From NCBI RefSeq assembly GCF_947496775.1, contig NZ_CANMDU010000001.1, positions 558,001-622,000 of the forward strand: a DNA stretch of 64,000 nt, in the 5' to 3' direction. This document shows positions 44,585-53,766 of this stretch, in pieces (the stretch's first letter is position 1; every line of letters starts with the position of its first letter). Source of the DNA: an uncultured Maribacter sp. Lineage in GTDB: Bacteria; Bacteroidota; Bacteroidia; Flavobacteriales; Flavobacteriaceae. The notes beneath the pieces were generated by a model that was given only the letters and a program-made list of their open reading frames with translations, made no database searches and was not told the origin of the DNA. Made by a program: the position numbers and the translations under genes.

Positions 44585-46999
44585 ATGACAGAATGTTTCC
44601 ATTGTGGTGACGATTGTGGTAATATCCCTATAGAGTTTGATGAAAAAAAATTCTGCTGTAATGGATGCAAAACAGTCTATGAAATATTTTCAACCAACGA
44701 TTTATCCTATTATTACGATATACAATCAACGGCAGGTGCCACTCCCAATGAAGTGGAAGGAAAATATGATTTTTTAGAAAATCCCGAAATCATTGAAAAA
44801 CTTATTGACTTTAATGACGAAAACATACAGATACTCAATTTATATATTCCACATATACATTGTAGTTCTTGTATTTGGGTTCTAGAAAATTTAAACAAAC
44901 TAAACTCCAATATTAATCATTCTCAAGTAAATTTTCCAAAAAAAACAGTTCGTATTACCTATAATCCAGAATTGATTTCTTTAAAACAGCTTGTTCTTTT
45001 ATTAGCACGTATTGGATATGAACCCTATATTTCTTTAGATGATTTAGAAAAAAAAGACACCCCCATCAATAAAACTTTAATTTATAAATTGGGTGTTGCC
45101 GGCTTTGCTTTTGGAAATGTTATGTTTTTATCTTTTCCAGAATATTTTGATTTAGCTAGTAGTGCCTCTAATGGAGGGGAATACTGGTTAAACAAATACC
45201 AAGACATTTTTCGGTGGTTAATGTTTACTTTTTCATTACCTGTGGTATTCTATGCTGCCCAAGATTATTTTATATCTGCCTATAAAGGTCTCCGCACAAA
45301 ACTGTTAAATATTGATGTTCCTATAGCCCTTGGAATTATAGTTTTATTTTTAAGAAGTACTGCTGAAATAATTTTTAATAGGGGGCCAGGCTTTTTTGAT
45401 AGTTTAACTGGTCTTGTCTTCTTTTTATTATTAGGTAAATTTTTTCAGCAAAAAACATATTCCTTTTTATCTTTTGAAAGAGACTACAAATCCTATTTTC
45501 CAATTGCAGTAACGCGTATTCTAAGCAATGGAAAAGAAGAAACCGCTCCAATATATGATATAAAAAGAGGGGATAGAATTCTTATAAGAAACGAAGAACT
45601 TATCCCCGTAGACGGAATTTTAATTAGCGAAAAAACGCAAATCGATTATAGTTTTGTTACCGGAGAATCAGAGCCCGTTACCAAACAATCCGGAAATAAA
45701 GTCTTTGCTGGTGGAAAACAAATAAACAGTGCCATGGAAATGGAGGCTCTTAAATCGGTATCACAAAGTTACCTTACCCAATTATGGAGCAACACCATTT
45801 TTCAAGATAATAAGGCTAGTAAATTTCAGTCTATTACCGATAGTATAGGTAAGCGTTTTACCACTAGTATCTTGAGTATTGCGTTTGTTGCTACTGCTTT
45901 TTGGCTTTATTATGATAGCAGTATGGCTCTAAATGTATTTACAGCTGTATTAATAATTGCATGTCCTTGCGCTATTGCCCTTGCCTCTCCTTTTACACTA
46001 GGCAATATGTTGCGCATTTTTGGTAGCAAAAAATTCTATTTAAAAGACACCCATACCATTGAGCAACTTGCAAAAATAGATACTGCTATTTTCGACAAAA
46101 CGGGAACAATCACTGCTGCTAAAAAAAGTACCGCTACTTATGAAGGATACTCTCTTAATAAAGAAGAAGAATCTTTACTAAAAAACACGCTACGTTCCTC
46201 TAACCATCCATTAAGTAGAGCGCTATATGATATTCTCTCTGAGCAAAATATAATAACGCTAGACGAGTATGAAGAACATTTAGGCAAAGGAATTTCTGGA
46301 ACCAAAGCAAAGGATACCATAAAAATTGGTTCCGCAGAGTTTATTGGCAATACAGAAACAAAAGATACGGAGAATACATCTGTATATATTAGTAGTAACA
46401 ATAACTATAAAGGGCGCTTTGTTTTTCATAATGAATATAGAGACGGATTATCTAACTTATTCAAAACCATGTCTCAAACATTAAACTTAGCCATTTTATC
46501 CGGAGATAATTCTGGAGAAAAATATCGTCTTGAAAAATTACTACCAAAACTAACTCCATTATATTTTAATCAAAAACCAGAAGATAAATTAGAGTTCATA
46601 AAGTCACTACAAAACCAAGGTAAATCGGTTATGATGGTTGGAGACGGATTAAATGATGCAGGTGCACTAGCCCAGAGTAATGTTGGTATAGCAATATCTG
46701 AAGATGTAAATGTATTCTCACCTGCTTGTGATGGAATTTTAGACGCAACAAAATTTAAAGATCTATATGATTTTATTATAGCTTCTAAAAAAGCCATGAG
46801 AATAATAAAGTGGAGTTTCATTTTATCCTTAGCATATAATATGGTAGGTCTTTATTTTGCAATAACTGGCCAATTACTACCTGTAATAGCAGCCATTTTA
46901 ATGCCTCTAAGCTCTATTAGTGTAGTTGCTTTTACTACGATAGCAACGAACATTTTGGGGCAAAAATTGGATAAAAAAGAAATAGATGAAAAAAATTAA
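44585..46999 (+). CDS. ccoI: Cu+-exporting P-type ATPase CcoI (FixI)
   Basis: The 804-residue protein starts with a CcoI-type cysteine-rich region (CFHCGDDC, CCNGC, about 4-30) and an HMA domain with CSSC (about 97-100). The P-type core follows: CPC in IACPCAIAL (about 460), DKTGT phosphorylation motif (about 505) and the GDGLNDAGALA hinge (about 687). It pumps copper for assembly of the cbb3 oxidase CuB centre. It is the first gene after the bidirectional CRP/FNR-type promoter and precedes ccoS. Confidence 0.95.
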   Translation: MTECFHCGDDCGNIPIEFDEKKFCCNGCKTVYEIFSTNDLSYYYDIQSTAGATPNEVEGKYDFLENPEIIEKLIDFNDENIQILNLYIPHIHCSSCIWVLENLNKLNSNINHSQVNFPKKTVRITYNPELISLKQLVLLLARIGYEPYISLDDLEKKDTPINKTLIYKLGVAGFAFGNVMFLSFPEYFDLASSASNGGEYWLNKYQDIFRWLMFTFSLPVVFYAAQDYFISAYKGLRTKLLNIDVPIALGIIVLFLRSTAEIIFNRGPGFFDSLTGLVFFLLLGKFFQQKTYSFLSFERDYKSYFPIAVTRILSNGKEETAPIYDIKRGDRILIRNEELIPVDGILISEKTQIDYSFVTGESEPVTKQSGNKVFAGGKQINSAMEMEALKSVSQSYLTQLWSNTIFQDNKASKFQSITDSIGKRFTTSILSIAFVATAFWLYYDSSMALNVFTAVLIIACPCAIALASPFTLGNMLRIFGSKKFYLKDTHTIEQLAKIDTAIFDKTGTITAAKKSTATYEGYSLNKEEESLLKNTLRSSNHPLSRALYDILSEQNIITLDEYEEHLGKGISGTKAKDTIKIGSAEFIGNTETKDTENTSVYISSNNNYKGRFVFHNEYRDGLSNLFKTMSQTLNLAILSGDNSGEKYRLEKLLPKLTPLYFNQKPEDKLEFIKSLQNQGKSVMMVGDGLNDAGALAQSNVGIAISEDVNVFSPACDGILDATKFKDLYDFIIASKKAMRIIKWSFILSLAYNMVGLYFAITGQLLPVIAAILMPLSSISVVAFTTIATNILGQKLDKKEIDEKN

Positions 47000-47004
47000 G
47001 AAAC

Positions 47005-47047
47005 TGATATATGTCATATTTTAAAAATAACCCCAGGTGTATTTTTA
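47005..47047 (+). promoter_or_regulatory. CRP/FNR-type promoter for ccoS-ccoNOQP
   Basis: TGATATATGTCA (47005-47016) lies six bases after the ccoI stop codon. TATTTTTA (47040-47047, 7/8) ends 36.5 bases from its centre. This would give the oxidase structural genes an extra promoter independent of ccoI. Confidence 0.75.
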
Positions 47048-47066
47048 CACCCGAATTCAGGTAGGT

Positions 47067-47273
47067 ATGAGTGTTATTTATGTGTTATTAGCAATAAGTA
47101 TTATTGTTGCCATTATTTTTTTTACGGCATTTATTTTTTCTGTAAAAAACGGACAATATGATGATTCCTATACTCCTTCTGTACGAATGCTTTTTGAAGA
47201 TGAGCTAGTTACAGACTATTCTAAAGAAGAAAAAACAAACAAGAATAAATCAATCCAACTAAATAAAGAGTAA
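47067..47273 (+). CDS. ccoS: cbb3 oxidase assembly protein CcoS
   Basis: I start at the ATG at 47067 (68 residues). One membrane helix (MSVIYVLLAISIIVAIIFFTAFIF) is followed by FSVKNGQYDD, the CcoS signature, and a hydrophilic tail. CcoS is needed to insert heme and copper into the oxidase. The ccoNO gene starts six bases after its stop. Confidence 0.93.
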   Translation: MSVIYVLLAISIIVAIIFFTAFIFSVKNGQYDDSYTPSVRMLFEDELVTDYSKEEKTNKNKSIQLNKE

Positions 47274-47279
47274 TTAATT

Positions 47280-49481
47280 ATGGAAGTACAACAGTTTTAT
47301 TACGACAACAAAATCGTAAAAAATTTCCTCTATGCTACTATGTTTTGGGGTATCGTGGGAATGTCCGTGGGGCTTTTATTGGCCTTTATGTTTTTGTTTC
47401 CAAATGTAACAGATGGCATATCTTGGTTAAGTTTTGGTCGTTTAAGACCGCTACATACTAATGCCGTAATTTTTGCATTTGTCGGAAACGCAATTTATGC
47501 AGGGGTATACTATTCCACACAACGTTTACTTAAGGCGAGAATGTTTAGTGATGCTCTAAGCCAAATTAATTTTTGGGGATGGCAGTTAATCATCGTCGCA
47601 GCAGCTATTACACTTCCTTTAGGATACACTTCTTCTAAAGAATATGCTGAACTAGAATGGCCCATTGATATTGCTATTGCTTTAGTTTGGGTAGCGTTTG
47701 GTGTAAATCTTATTGGTACCATGATTAAACGAAGACAACGACATTTATATGTTGCCATTTGGTTTTACGTTGCCACCTTTGTAACGGTTGCTGTATTGCA
47801 TATTTTTAATAGTTTAGAACTTCCTGTAAGTGCCTTTAAAAGTTATTCTGTTTACGCCGGTGTACAAGACGCATTAGTACAATGGTGGTACGGGCATAAT
47901 GCCGTAGCTTTTTTCCTAACTACTCCTTTCTTAGGATTAATGTATTATTTTGTTCCAAAAGCCGCGAACAGACCAGTTTATTCCTATAGACTATCTATTG
48001 TACACTTTTGGTCTTTAATATTTATATATATCTGGGCAGGCCCACACCATTTGCTATATTCTGCTTTACCAGACTGGGCACAAAATTTAGGTGTTGCATT
48101 CTCTGTAATGTTAATTGCTCCTTCTTGGGGAGGTATGATAAACGGATTATTAACCTTAAGAGGTGCTTGGGATAAAGTTAGAACTGACCCAACTTTAAAA
48201 TTCATGGTGGTTGCTATAACAGGTTATGGTATGGCCACCTTCGAAGGGCCTATGCTTTCTCTTAAAAATGTAAATGCTATTGCTCATTTTAGTGATTGGA
48301 TTATTGCCCACGTACACGTAGGTGCATTAGCATGGAACGGATTTCTAACTTTTGGTATGATATACTGGTTGGTTCCTAAAATGTTTAAAACCAGATTACA
48401 CTCTAATGGATTGGCTAATTTCCATTTTTGGATTGGTACTTTAGGAATCATCCTGTATGCCTTACCAATGTATGTTGCTGGGTTTATACAAGCTTTAATG
48501 TGGAAAGAATTTAACCCCGATGGCACCTTAGTTTATGGTAACTTCTTAGAAACGGTAAATGAAATTATTCCTATGTACTGGATGCGCGCAATAGGTGGCA
48601 GCTTGTACATTGTTGGTGCATTAGTAATGATTTACAATGTAGTAATTACCATAAAAGCAGGCGAAAAAGTAGAAGATGAGTTAGCCGAAGCTGCTCCTTT
48701 AACAAGAGTATCTAAAAGGAGAACTGTTGGAGAAACATTCCACACTTGGCTAGAACGTAAACCAATACAATTAACCATTGGGGCAACTATAGCTATACTT
48801 ATTGGTGGTATTGTTCAGATTATTCCGACCATTATGGTAAAATCTAATATTCCTACTATTACCAGTGTAAAGCCATATACTCCGTTAGAATTGGAGGGTA
48901 GAGATTTATACATAAGAGAAGGTTGTGTAGGGTGTCATTCACAAATGGTAAGACCCTTCCGAAGTGAAGTAGAACGTTATGGCGAGTACGCCAAAGCAGG
49001 AGAGTTTGTTTACGACCACCCATTCTTATGGGGTAGTAAACGTACGGGACCAGATTTACTCAGAGTGGGAGGAAAATATTCCGACAACTGGCACTTAAAC
49101 CATATGTATGATCCACAAAGTACTTCTTCTGGTTCTATTATGCCTGCATATCAATGGTTAGTAAGAAATGAGCATGACAGAAGCGATATTCAAGCTAAAA
49201 TGGAAGCAATGGTAACTCTAGGTGTTCCTTATACTGAAGAAGATATTGCAAATGCCCATGAGAATATGGCGGCACAAGCGGAGAAAATAGAAAAAAATCT
49301 ATATGCAGATCCTGATTTTGCAAAAGGGTATGAAGAAGATAAAAAATATGCTGCGGAAAATGGTGAAAAGTTTGTTGAAATGAGAGACAGAGAAATTGTA
49401 TCTCTAATAGCATACTTACAACGTTTAGGAACGGATATTAAGATTAAAGAAACTGATGAATTAATCTCTGAAAACAAATAA
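47280..49481 (+). CDS. ccoNO: Fused cbb3 oxidase subunits I and II (CcoNO)
   Basis: The 733-residue protein joins CcoN to CcoO. The N-terminal part (about 1-460) has twelve helices with the heme and CuB histidines, including HTNAVIFAFVGN, WWYGHNAVAFFLTTPF and HVHVGALAWNGF. After a linker and one helix, the CcoO part carries heme c at C549-V-G-C552-H553. The two subunits are separate in Proteobacteria; fusion is usual in Bacteroidota. It is the catalytic core that reduces oxygen with high affinity at low oxygen. Confidence 0.95.
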   Translation: MEVQQFYYDNKIVKNFLYATMFWGIVGMSVGLLLAFMFLFPNVTDGISWLSFGRLRPLHTNAVIFAFVGNAIYAGVYYSTQRLLKARMFSDALSQINFWGWQLIIVAAAITLPLGYTSSKEYAELEWPIDIAIALVWVAFGVNLIGTMIKRRQRHLYVAIWFYVATFVTVAVLHIFNSLELPVSAFKSYSVYAGVQDALVQWWYGHNAVAFFLTTPFLGLMYYFVPKAANRPVYSYRLSIVHFWSLIFIYIWAGPHHLLYSALPDWAQNLGVAFSVMLIAPSWGGMINGLLTLRGAWDKVRTDPTLKFMVVAITGYGMATFEGPMLSLKNVNAIAHFSDWIIAHVHVGALAWNGFLTFGMIYWLVPKMFKTRLHSNGLANFHFWIGTLGIILYALPMYVAGFIQALMWKEFNPDGTLVYGNFLETVNEIIPMYWMRAIGGSLYIVGALVMIYNVVITIKAGEKVEDELAEAAPLTRVSKRRTVGETFHTWLERKPIQLTIGATIAILIGGIVQIIPTIMVKSNIPTITSVKPYTPLELEGRDLYIREGCVGCHSQMVRPFRSEVERYGEYAKAGEFVYDHPFLWGSKRTGPDLLRVGGKYSDNWHLNHMYDPQSTSSGSIMPAYQWLVRNEHDRSDIQAKMEAMVTLGVPYTEEDIANAHENMAAQAEKIEKNLYADPDFAKGYEEDKKYAAENGEKFVEMRDREIVSLIAYLQRLGTDIKIKETDELISENK

Positions 49482-49484
49482 GCT

Positions 49485-49670
49485 ATGTTCAAATTCGTAA
49501 AAGGATATATGGAAACAATAGATGGTGTAGCTACGTACCCCATGATATCGTTATTAATTTTCTTCATTTTTTTTACGCTTCTCTTCTGGTGGGTATTTAC
49601 TGCCTCAAAAGAACATATCGAAGAAGTTAGTAATATCCCATTAGAAAACAATAATCAACCTAAAGAATAA
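49485..49670 (+). CDS. ccoQ: cbb3 oxidase subunit CcoQ
   Basis: This 61-residue protein has one membrane helix (MISLLIFFIFFTLLFWWVF) and a charged C-terminal tail. It sits between ccoNO and ccoP, three and five bases from its neighbours. CcoQ stabilises the complex. Identity rests on size, topology and position, since sequence is poorly conserved. Confidence 0.85.
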   Translation: MFKFVKGYMETIDGVATYPMISLLIFFIFFTLLFWWVFTASKEHIEEVSNIPLENNNQPKE

Positions 49671-49675
49671 AAATC

Positions 49676-50617
49676 ATGAAAAATATATCACCTTGGTGGA
49701 TCCGAGTTCCTGTAATTTTCTTCCTTATCTTCGGAATGATGGAATATTTTATTGACTCAGGAGATAAACCTGCAATCATAGAATACCCTATTACGCAATT
49801 CTTTTTGCTCATGGTTCTTCTCATTTTAATAGGAATAGAAGTAATTCTAAAATCTATTGAAAATGTTTTATACCAAACACTTTCGAAAGAAGCAAAAGCA
49901 AAATATGACGCCTCTAAAGCCAGTAAGTGGAAAACATCATCTATAGGAAGAATATATAAAAACCTAACAGGCAATAAGCCAATAGAAGAGGAAGGCGAAA
50001 TAATATTAGACCATAATTATGACGGGATTAAAGAATTAGATAATAATTTACCTCCATGGTGGGTATATATGTTTTATGCTACAGCTATTTTCGCTGTTGT
50101 TTATTTTCTCCGTTTCGAGGTATTTAATGCTTACAATCAAGATCAAGAATACGAGCAAGAAGTTGCAGAAGCACAAATAGCTATAGAGGAGTACAAAAAG
50201 ACTGCTAAAGGCTTGGTTGATGCTAACTCCGTAGAACTATTAACAGACCCATCGGACCTTAAAGCAGGTGAAGCTATTTTCACAGCCAATTGTATTGCTT
50301 GTCATATGGCAGACGGTGGAGGTGGAATTGGTCCCAACTTAACAGATAAAAACTGGATTCTTGGCGGGGGTATTAAAAATGTATTTAATACTATCTCTGA
50401 AGGTGGTAGAGACGGAAAAGGAATGGTAGCTTGGAAACAAAGCCTAAAACCTGCAGAAATTGCGCAAGTTGCTAGTTACGTAATTCAGGAAATTGGAAAC
50501 AAAACACCTGCCAATCCAAAAGACCCAGAAGGCGATATTTGGGTAGATCCAAACGCTCCCGTAGAAACAGTTCCCGAACAAGTAATAGATTCTACTAACA
50601 TTATAGTTAACGAATAG
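49676..50617 (+). CDS. ccoP: cbb3 oxidase subunit CcoP, single heme c
   Basis: The 313-residue protein has two membrane helices near the N-terminus (about 9-25 and 35-58), a third at about 124-141 and a periplasmic cytochrome c domain. Only one CxxCH is present, C206-I-A-C209-H210, with GIGPNLTDKNW after it. Proteobacterial CcoP has two hemes; the single-heme form is usual in Bacteroidota. It feeds electrons to CcoNO. Confidence 0.9.
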   Translation: MKNISPWWIRVPVIFFLIFGMMEYFIDSGDKPAIIEYPITQFFLLMVLLILIGIEVILKSIENVLYQTLSKEAKAKYDASKASKWKTSSIGRIYKNLTGNKPIEEEGEIILDHNYDGIKELDNNLPPWWVYMFYATAIFAVVYFLRFEVFNAYNQDQEYEQEVAEAQIAIEEYKKTAKGLVDANSVELLTDPSDLKAGEAIFTANCIACHMADGGGGIGPNLTDKNWILGGGIKNVFNTISEGGRDGKGMVAWKQSLKPAEIAQVASYVIQEIGNKTPANPKDPEGDIWVDPNAPVETVPEQVIDSTNIIVNE

Positions 50618-50744
50618 ACATTTAATTAAACAACTACTTATAGGCTAGTTCTTTTCGTAAAGAAAACAACTTTAGATACGTATTTCGTACGAATAAGTAC
50701 TCAAAACATTCCAATCTCGATTATCGAGTAAAGCAAGAGTCGTA
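50618..50744. repeat. Intergenic palindromes upstream of ccoG, including a repeated 20-mer
   Basis: Two palindromes are present: TTCGTACGAA at 50684-50693 and CTCGAT-T-ATCGAG inside 50713-50732. The 20-base sequence at 50713-50732 recurs exactly at 57146-57165. It looks like a dispersed extragenic element. No stable terminator or perfect -7 box is seen. Confidence 0.6.
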
Positions 50745-52160
50745 ATGGCACAAGACGAAAAATTTAGAGATTCTATAGGTACCATCAATGAAGAAGGGAA
50801 ACGTGCTTGGGTTTTTCCTAAAAAACCTAGCGGTAAATTCTATGAATATCGCAAATGGGTGAGTTATGCCCTACTCTTGTTCCTTATAGCATCTCCTTTT
50901 ATTAAAATAAATGGGAATCAATTTTTAATGTTTAATGTCTTAGAAAGACGATTTAATATATTCGGATTCCCTTTTTGGCCTCAGGATTTTCATTTGTTTG
51001 TAATCTCCATGATAATAGGAGTTATCTTCATTGCTTTATTTACGGTAGCTTTTGGACGTATATTTTGTGGATGGATGTGTCCACAAACCATATTTTTAGA
51101 AATGGTATTCCGTAGAATAGAATACTGGATTGATGGCGATCGCGGGGCTCAAATAAAATTAGAAAGACAACCTTGGAATCCTGAAAAAATAAGAAAACGC
51201 GTTCTTAAATGGACTGTTTTCTTTGTTATTTCTTTTCTCATTGCCAATGTATTTTTGGCTTATTTAATCGGTAGCGACCGTTTAATACAATACATAATAG
51301 ACAATCCTTTAAACCATATAAGTACCCTAGTTTCATTATTAATTTTTACTGGAATCTTCTATTTTGTTTTTGCTTGGTTTAGAGAACAGGTTTGTATTAT
51401 AGCTTGTCCATATGGCAGAATGCAAGGTGTTTTGTTGGACAATAAATCTGTAGTTGTTGCCTATGACCATAAACGCGGAGAAGGAGAAAATGGAAGGAAA
51501 AAATTTAGAAAAAATGAAGATCGTTCGGCCCTTGGCAATGGCGATTGTATTGACTGTTTTCAATGCGTAAACGTCTGCCCCACTGGCATTGACATTCGTA
51601 ATGGCACCCAACTAGAATGTATTAACTGTACTGCTTGTATTGATGAGTGCGATACCATAATGGATAAAGTAAATTTACCAAAAGGGTTAATTCGTTATGC
51701 AAGTGAAGATAATATAGAAAATAAAGATAAATTTAAGTTCACGACAAGACTTAAAGGGTATTCGGCTGTTCTTTTTATTCTTATCGGAATTCTTGTAGGT
51801 ATGCTATTTTTAAGAAACGAACTAGAAGCCAATATCTTAAGATTACCAGGACAATTATACGAACATAAAGAAGGAAACATTATTAGTAATGTTTACACCT
51901 ATAAATTAGTAAACAAAACGTCCAGAAACATTGAAGATGTTAGCTTTAAACTACTATCTCATAAAGGAACAATAGAGTTGGTTCGTCATGAAGATTTTAC
52001 TGTAAAAGCACAAGAATTAGCAGAAGGAACTTTGTTTATTGAAATTAATAATTCCGCTTTAAATGGTGACAAAGACAAATTAGAAATCGGTGTGTATAGT
52101 GGTGATAAACTCATTGAAACCACTATGGCTAGATTTTTAGCACCAAGAAGTTATAAATAA
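50745..52160 (+). CDS. ccoG: cbb3 oxidase accessory protein CcoG (ferredoxin-like)
   Basis: The 471-residue protein has five or so membrane helices, an N-terminal cysteine region GRIFCGWMCPQTIF (about 104-117) and two [4Fe-4S] motifs, CIDCFQCVNVCP (about 265-276) and CINCTACIDECD (about 290-301). A beta-sandwich C-terminal domain follows. CcoG reduces copper during oxidase assembly. It starts 127 bases after ccoP and is followed by ccoH at seven bases. Confidence 0.94.
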   Translation: MAQDEKFRDSIGTINEEGKRAWVFPKKPSGKFYEYRKWVSYALLLFLIASPFIKINGNQFLMFNVLERRFNIFGFPFWPQDFHLFVISMIIGVIFIALFTVAFGRIFCGWMCPQTIFLEMVFRRIEYWIDGDRGAQIKLERQPWNPEKIRKRVLKWTVFFVISFLIANVFLAYLIGSDRLIQYIIDNPLNHISTLVSLLIFTGIFYFVFAWFREQVCIIACPYGRMQGVLLDNKSVVVAYDHKRGEGENGRKKFRKNEDRSALGNGDCIDCFQCVNVCPTGIDIRNGTQLECINCTACIDECDTIMDKVNLPKGLIRYASEDNIENKDKFKFTTRLKGYSAVLFILIGILVGMLFLRNELEANILRLPGQLYEHKEGNIISNVYTYKLVNKTSRNIEDVSFKLLSHKGTIELVRHEDFTVKAQELAEGTLFIEINNSALNGDKDKLEIGVYSGDKLIETTMARFLAPRSYK

Positions 52161-52167
52161 CAGAACT

Positions 52168-52620
52168 ATGAAAATAAACTGGGGAACAGGTATTGTAATT
52201 GCTTTTATTGGCTTTATTAGCTTTATTCTATTTTTTGTAGTTAGAATGAGTACCGATAATAGAGCTAATCATGATCTAGTAACTAAAGAATATTACAAAG
52301 CAGAATTGGGCTATCAAAAAGAAATAGATGCTGAAAATAATGCAAAAGAAATGAATGTCTTTCTAGAAAAAACAAAAGAAGGCCTTCTAATTAAATTTCC
52401 GAAAAATATAGATTCCCAAAGTGTAAACGGAACTTTGTCCCTATACAGACCATCTAATAAACACTTGGATTTTGACTTACCCTTAAGTCTGTCCAATTCA
52501 CATTTGCTCATACCTGACAAACGTTTGTTAGATGGTCGCTGGGACATTAAAATATTCTGGAACTATAAAGGCAAAGAATATCTTTACAAAGAAAGTATTA
52601 CTTATGTACAACAAAAGTAA
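52168..52620 (+). CDS. ccoH: FixH/CcoH family protein
   Basis: The 150-residue protein has one N-terminal membrane helix (about 7-27) and a periplasmic beta domain, with the FixH-type NHDLVTKEYYKAELGYQKEI. CcoH interacts with the oxidase during assembly. It is seven bases from ccoG and seven from the next gene. Confidence 0.9.
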   Translation: MKINWGTGIVIAFIGFISFILFFVVRMSTDNRANHDLVTKEYYKAELGYQKEIDAENNAKEMNVFLEKTKEGLLIKFPKNIDSQSVNGTLSLYRPSNKHLDFDLPLSLSNSHLLIPDKRLLDGRWDIKIFWNYKGKEYLYKESITYVQQK

Positions 52621-52627
52621 AATGTAA

Positions 52628-53332
52628 ATGCTACTATCTGCTATAGCTTTAGGAATAATGGGTAGTTTGCACTGCGTGGGCATGTGTGGCCCCATTGCAT
52701 TTATGCTCCCGGTAGATAGAGAAAGTAATCTTAAAAAATTTACACAAATTTTTATTTACCATTTTGGTCGTTTATTAGCTTATGCGATTATGGGATTAGT
52801 ATTTGGTTTTTTAGGTAAAGGCCTACAAGTATTTGGTTTACAACAAAAATTGTCAATCGCTATTGGAGTTCTAATGATTCTAATAGTTCTTATTCCATAT
52901 AAAACATTTAACAAATACAATTTTTCTAAACCTGTATATAAAATTATAAGCAAGGTTAAAAACCAATTAGGAAAAGAGTTAAAGAAAAAAACTCCAGACA
53001 CTTTTTTAACCATAGGTTTTTTAAACGGTTTTCTTCCTTGCGGTTTAGTATATATGGCATTATTTGGAGCCATAGCTATGGCTAACGCATGGCAAGGTTC
53101 TGTTTACATGCTTCTTTTTGGACTAGGAACCATTCCTTTAATGACCACTGCAATTTATTTTAGCAGTCTTTTAAAAGGAGTGGCAAGGCAAAAAATACAA
53201 AAAATAATTCCCGTATTTGTTATCCTTATAGGAGCTCTCTTCATTATAAGAGGATTGGGGTTAGGTATTCCATATATTTCACCTAAACCTGTAACAGAAG
53301 TAGTATCATCTGGAATGGAGTGCCATAATTAA
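52628..53332 (+). CDS. SafE/DsbD-2-type membrane protein of the cco cluster
   Basis: The 234-residue protein has six membrane helices and two conserved cysteine stretches: GSLHCVGMCGPIAF (about 12-25) and NGFLPCGLVYMALFG (about 135-149). This TauE/SafE-like group is related to the DsbD membrane domain and is often in cco operons, where it is thought to help deliver copper or reductant. It follows ccoH and precedes the truncated haemoglobin. Confidence 0.85.
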   Translation: MLLSAIALGIMGSLHCVGMCGPIAFMLPVDRESNLKKFTQIFIYHFGRLLAYAIMGLVFGFLGKGLQVFGLQQKLSIAIGVLMILIVLIPYKTFNKYNFSKPVYKIISKVKNQLGKELKKKTPDTFLTIGFLNGFLPCGLVYMALFGAIAMANAWQGSVYMLLFGLGTIPLMTTAIYFSSLLKGVARQKIQKIIPVFVILIGALFIIRGLGLGIPYISPKPVTEVVSSGMECHN

Positions 53333-53361
53333 CTATCTTAACATTTTTTAAACAAATAGTC

Positions 53362-53763
53362 ATGATTCTAAAAAAGGACATCGAAAATAGAGACGATGTA
53401 AAACTACTTGTAGAAACCTTTTACGAAAAAATTAGAGCACATCAAGTACTTGGCCCCATATTCAATTCCATTATAAAGGATTGGGATGCCCATTTAGTTC
53501 TACTTACCGATTTTTGGGAAACTCAACTTTTCTTAAAACGAAAATACCACGGCAACCCCGTTACAGCACACCAAGAGGTAGATACCAAAAGTAATGGCAC
53601 TATTACCTCTGAGCATTTTGGTCTTTGGTTAAATACCTGGTTTGCTACTATTGATCAATTATTTGATGGAGAAACAGCTTGGATAGCTAAAAATAGGGCT
53701 CAAAAAATGTCTACCATGTTATTCATGCATATGTTTGAACATAGAAAAAAAAATACAGAATAG
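53362..53763 (+). CDS. Group-III truncated haemoglobin
   Basis: The 133-residue protein has a globin fold of about 120 residues, with the proximal heme histidine predicted in GNPVTAHQEV or near ITSEHFGLWLNTW and aromatics DFWETQLF. Group III globins bind O2 or NO and occur with low-oxygen genes. It is the last gene of the cco run, 29 bases after the SafE-like gene, and convergent with the next gene by three bases. Confidence 0.87.
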   Translation: MILKKDIENRDDVKLLVETFYEKIRAHQVLGPIFNSIIKDWDAHLVLLTDFWETQLFLKRKYHGNPVTAHQEVDTKSNGTITSEHFGLWLNTWFATIDQLFDGETAWIAKNRAQKMSTMLFMHMFEHRKKNTE

Positions 53764-53766
53764 ATG

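Noticed and set aside
48284-48526. Antisense open frames inside ccoNO and other genes
   Set aside because: They are shadows of well-supported genes, with no start signals or family motifs.
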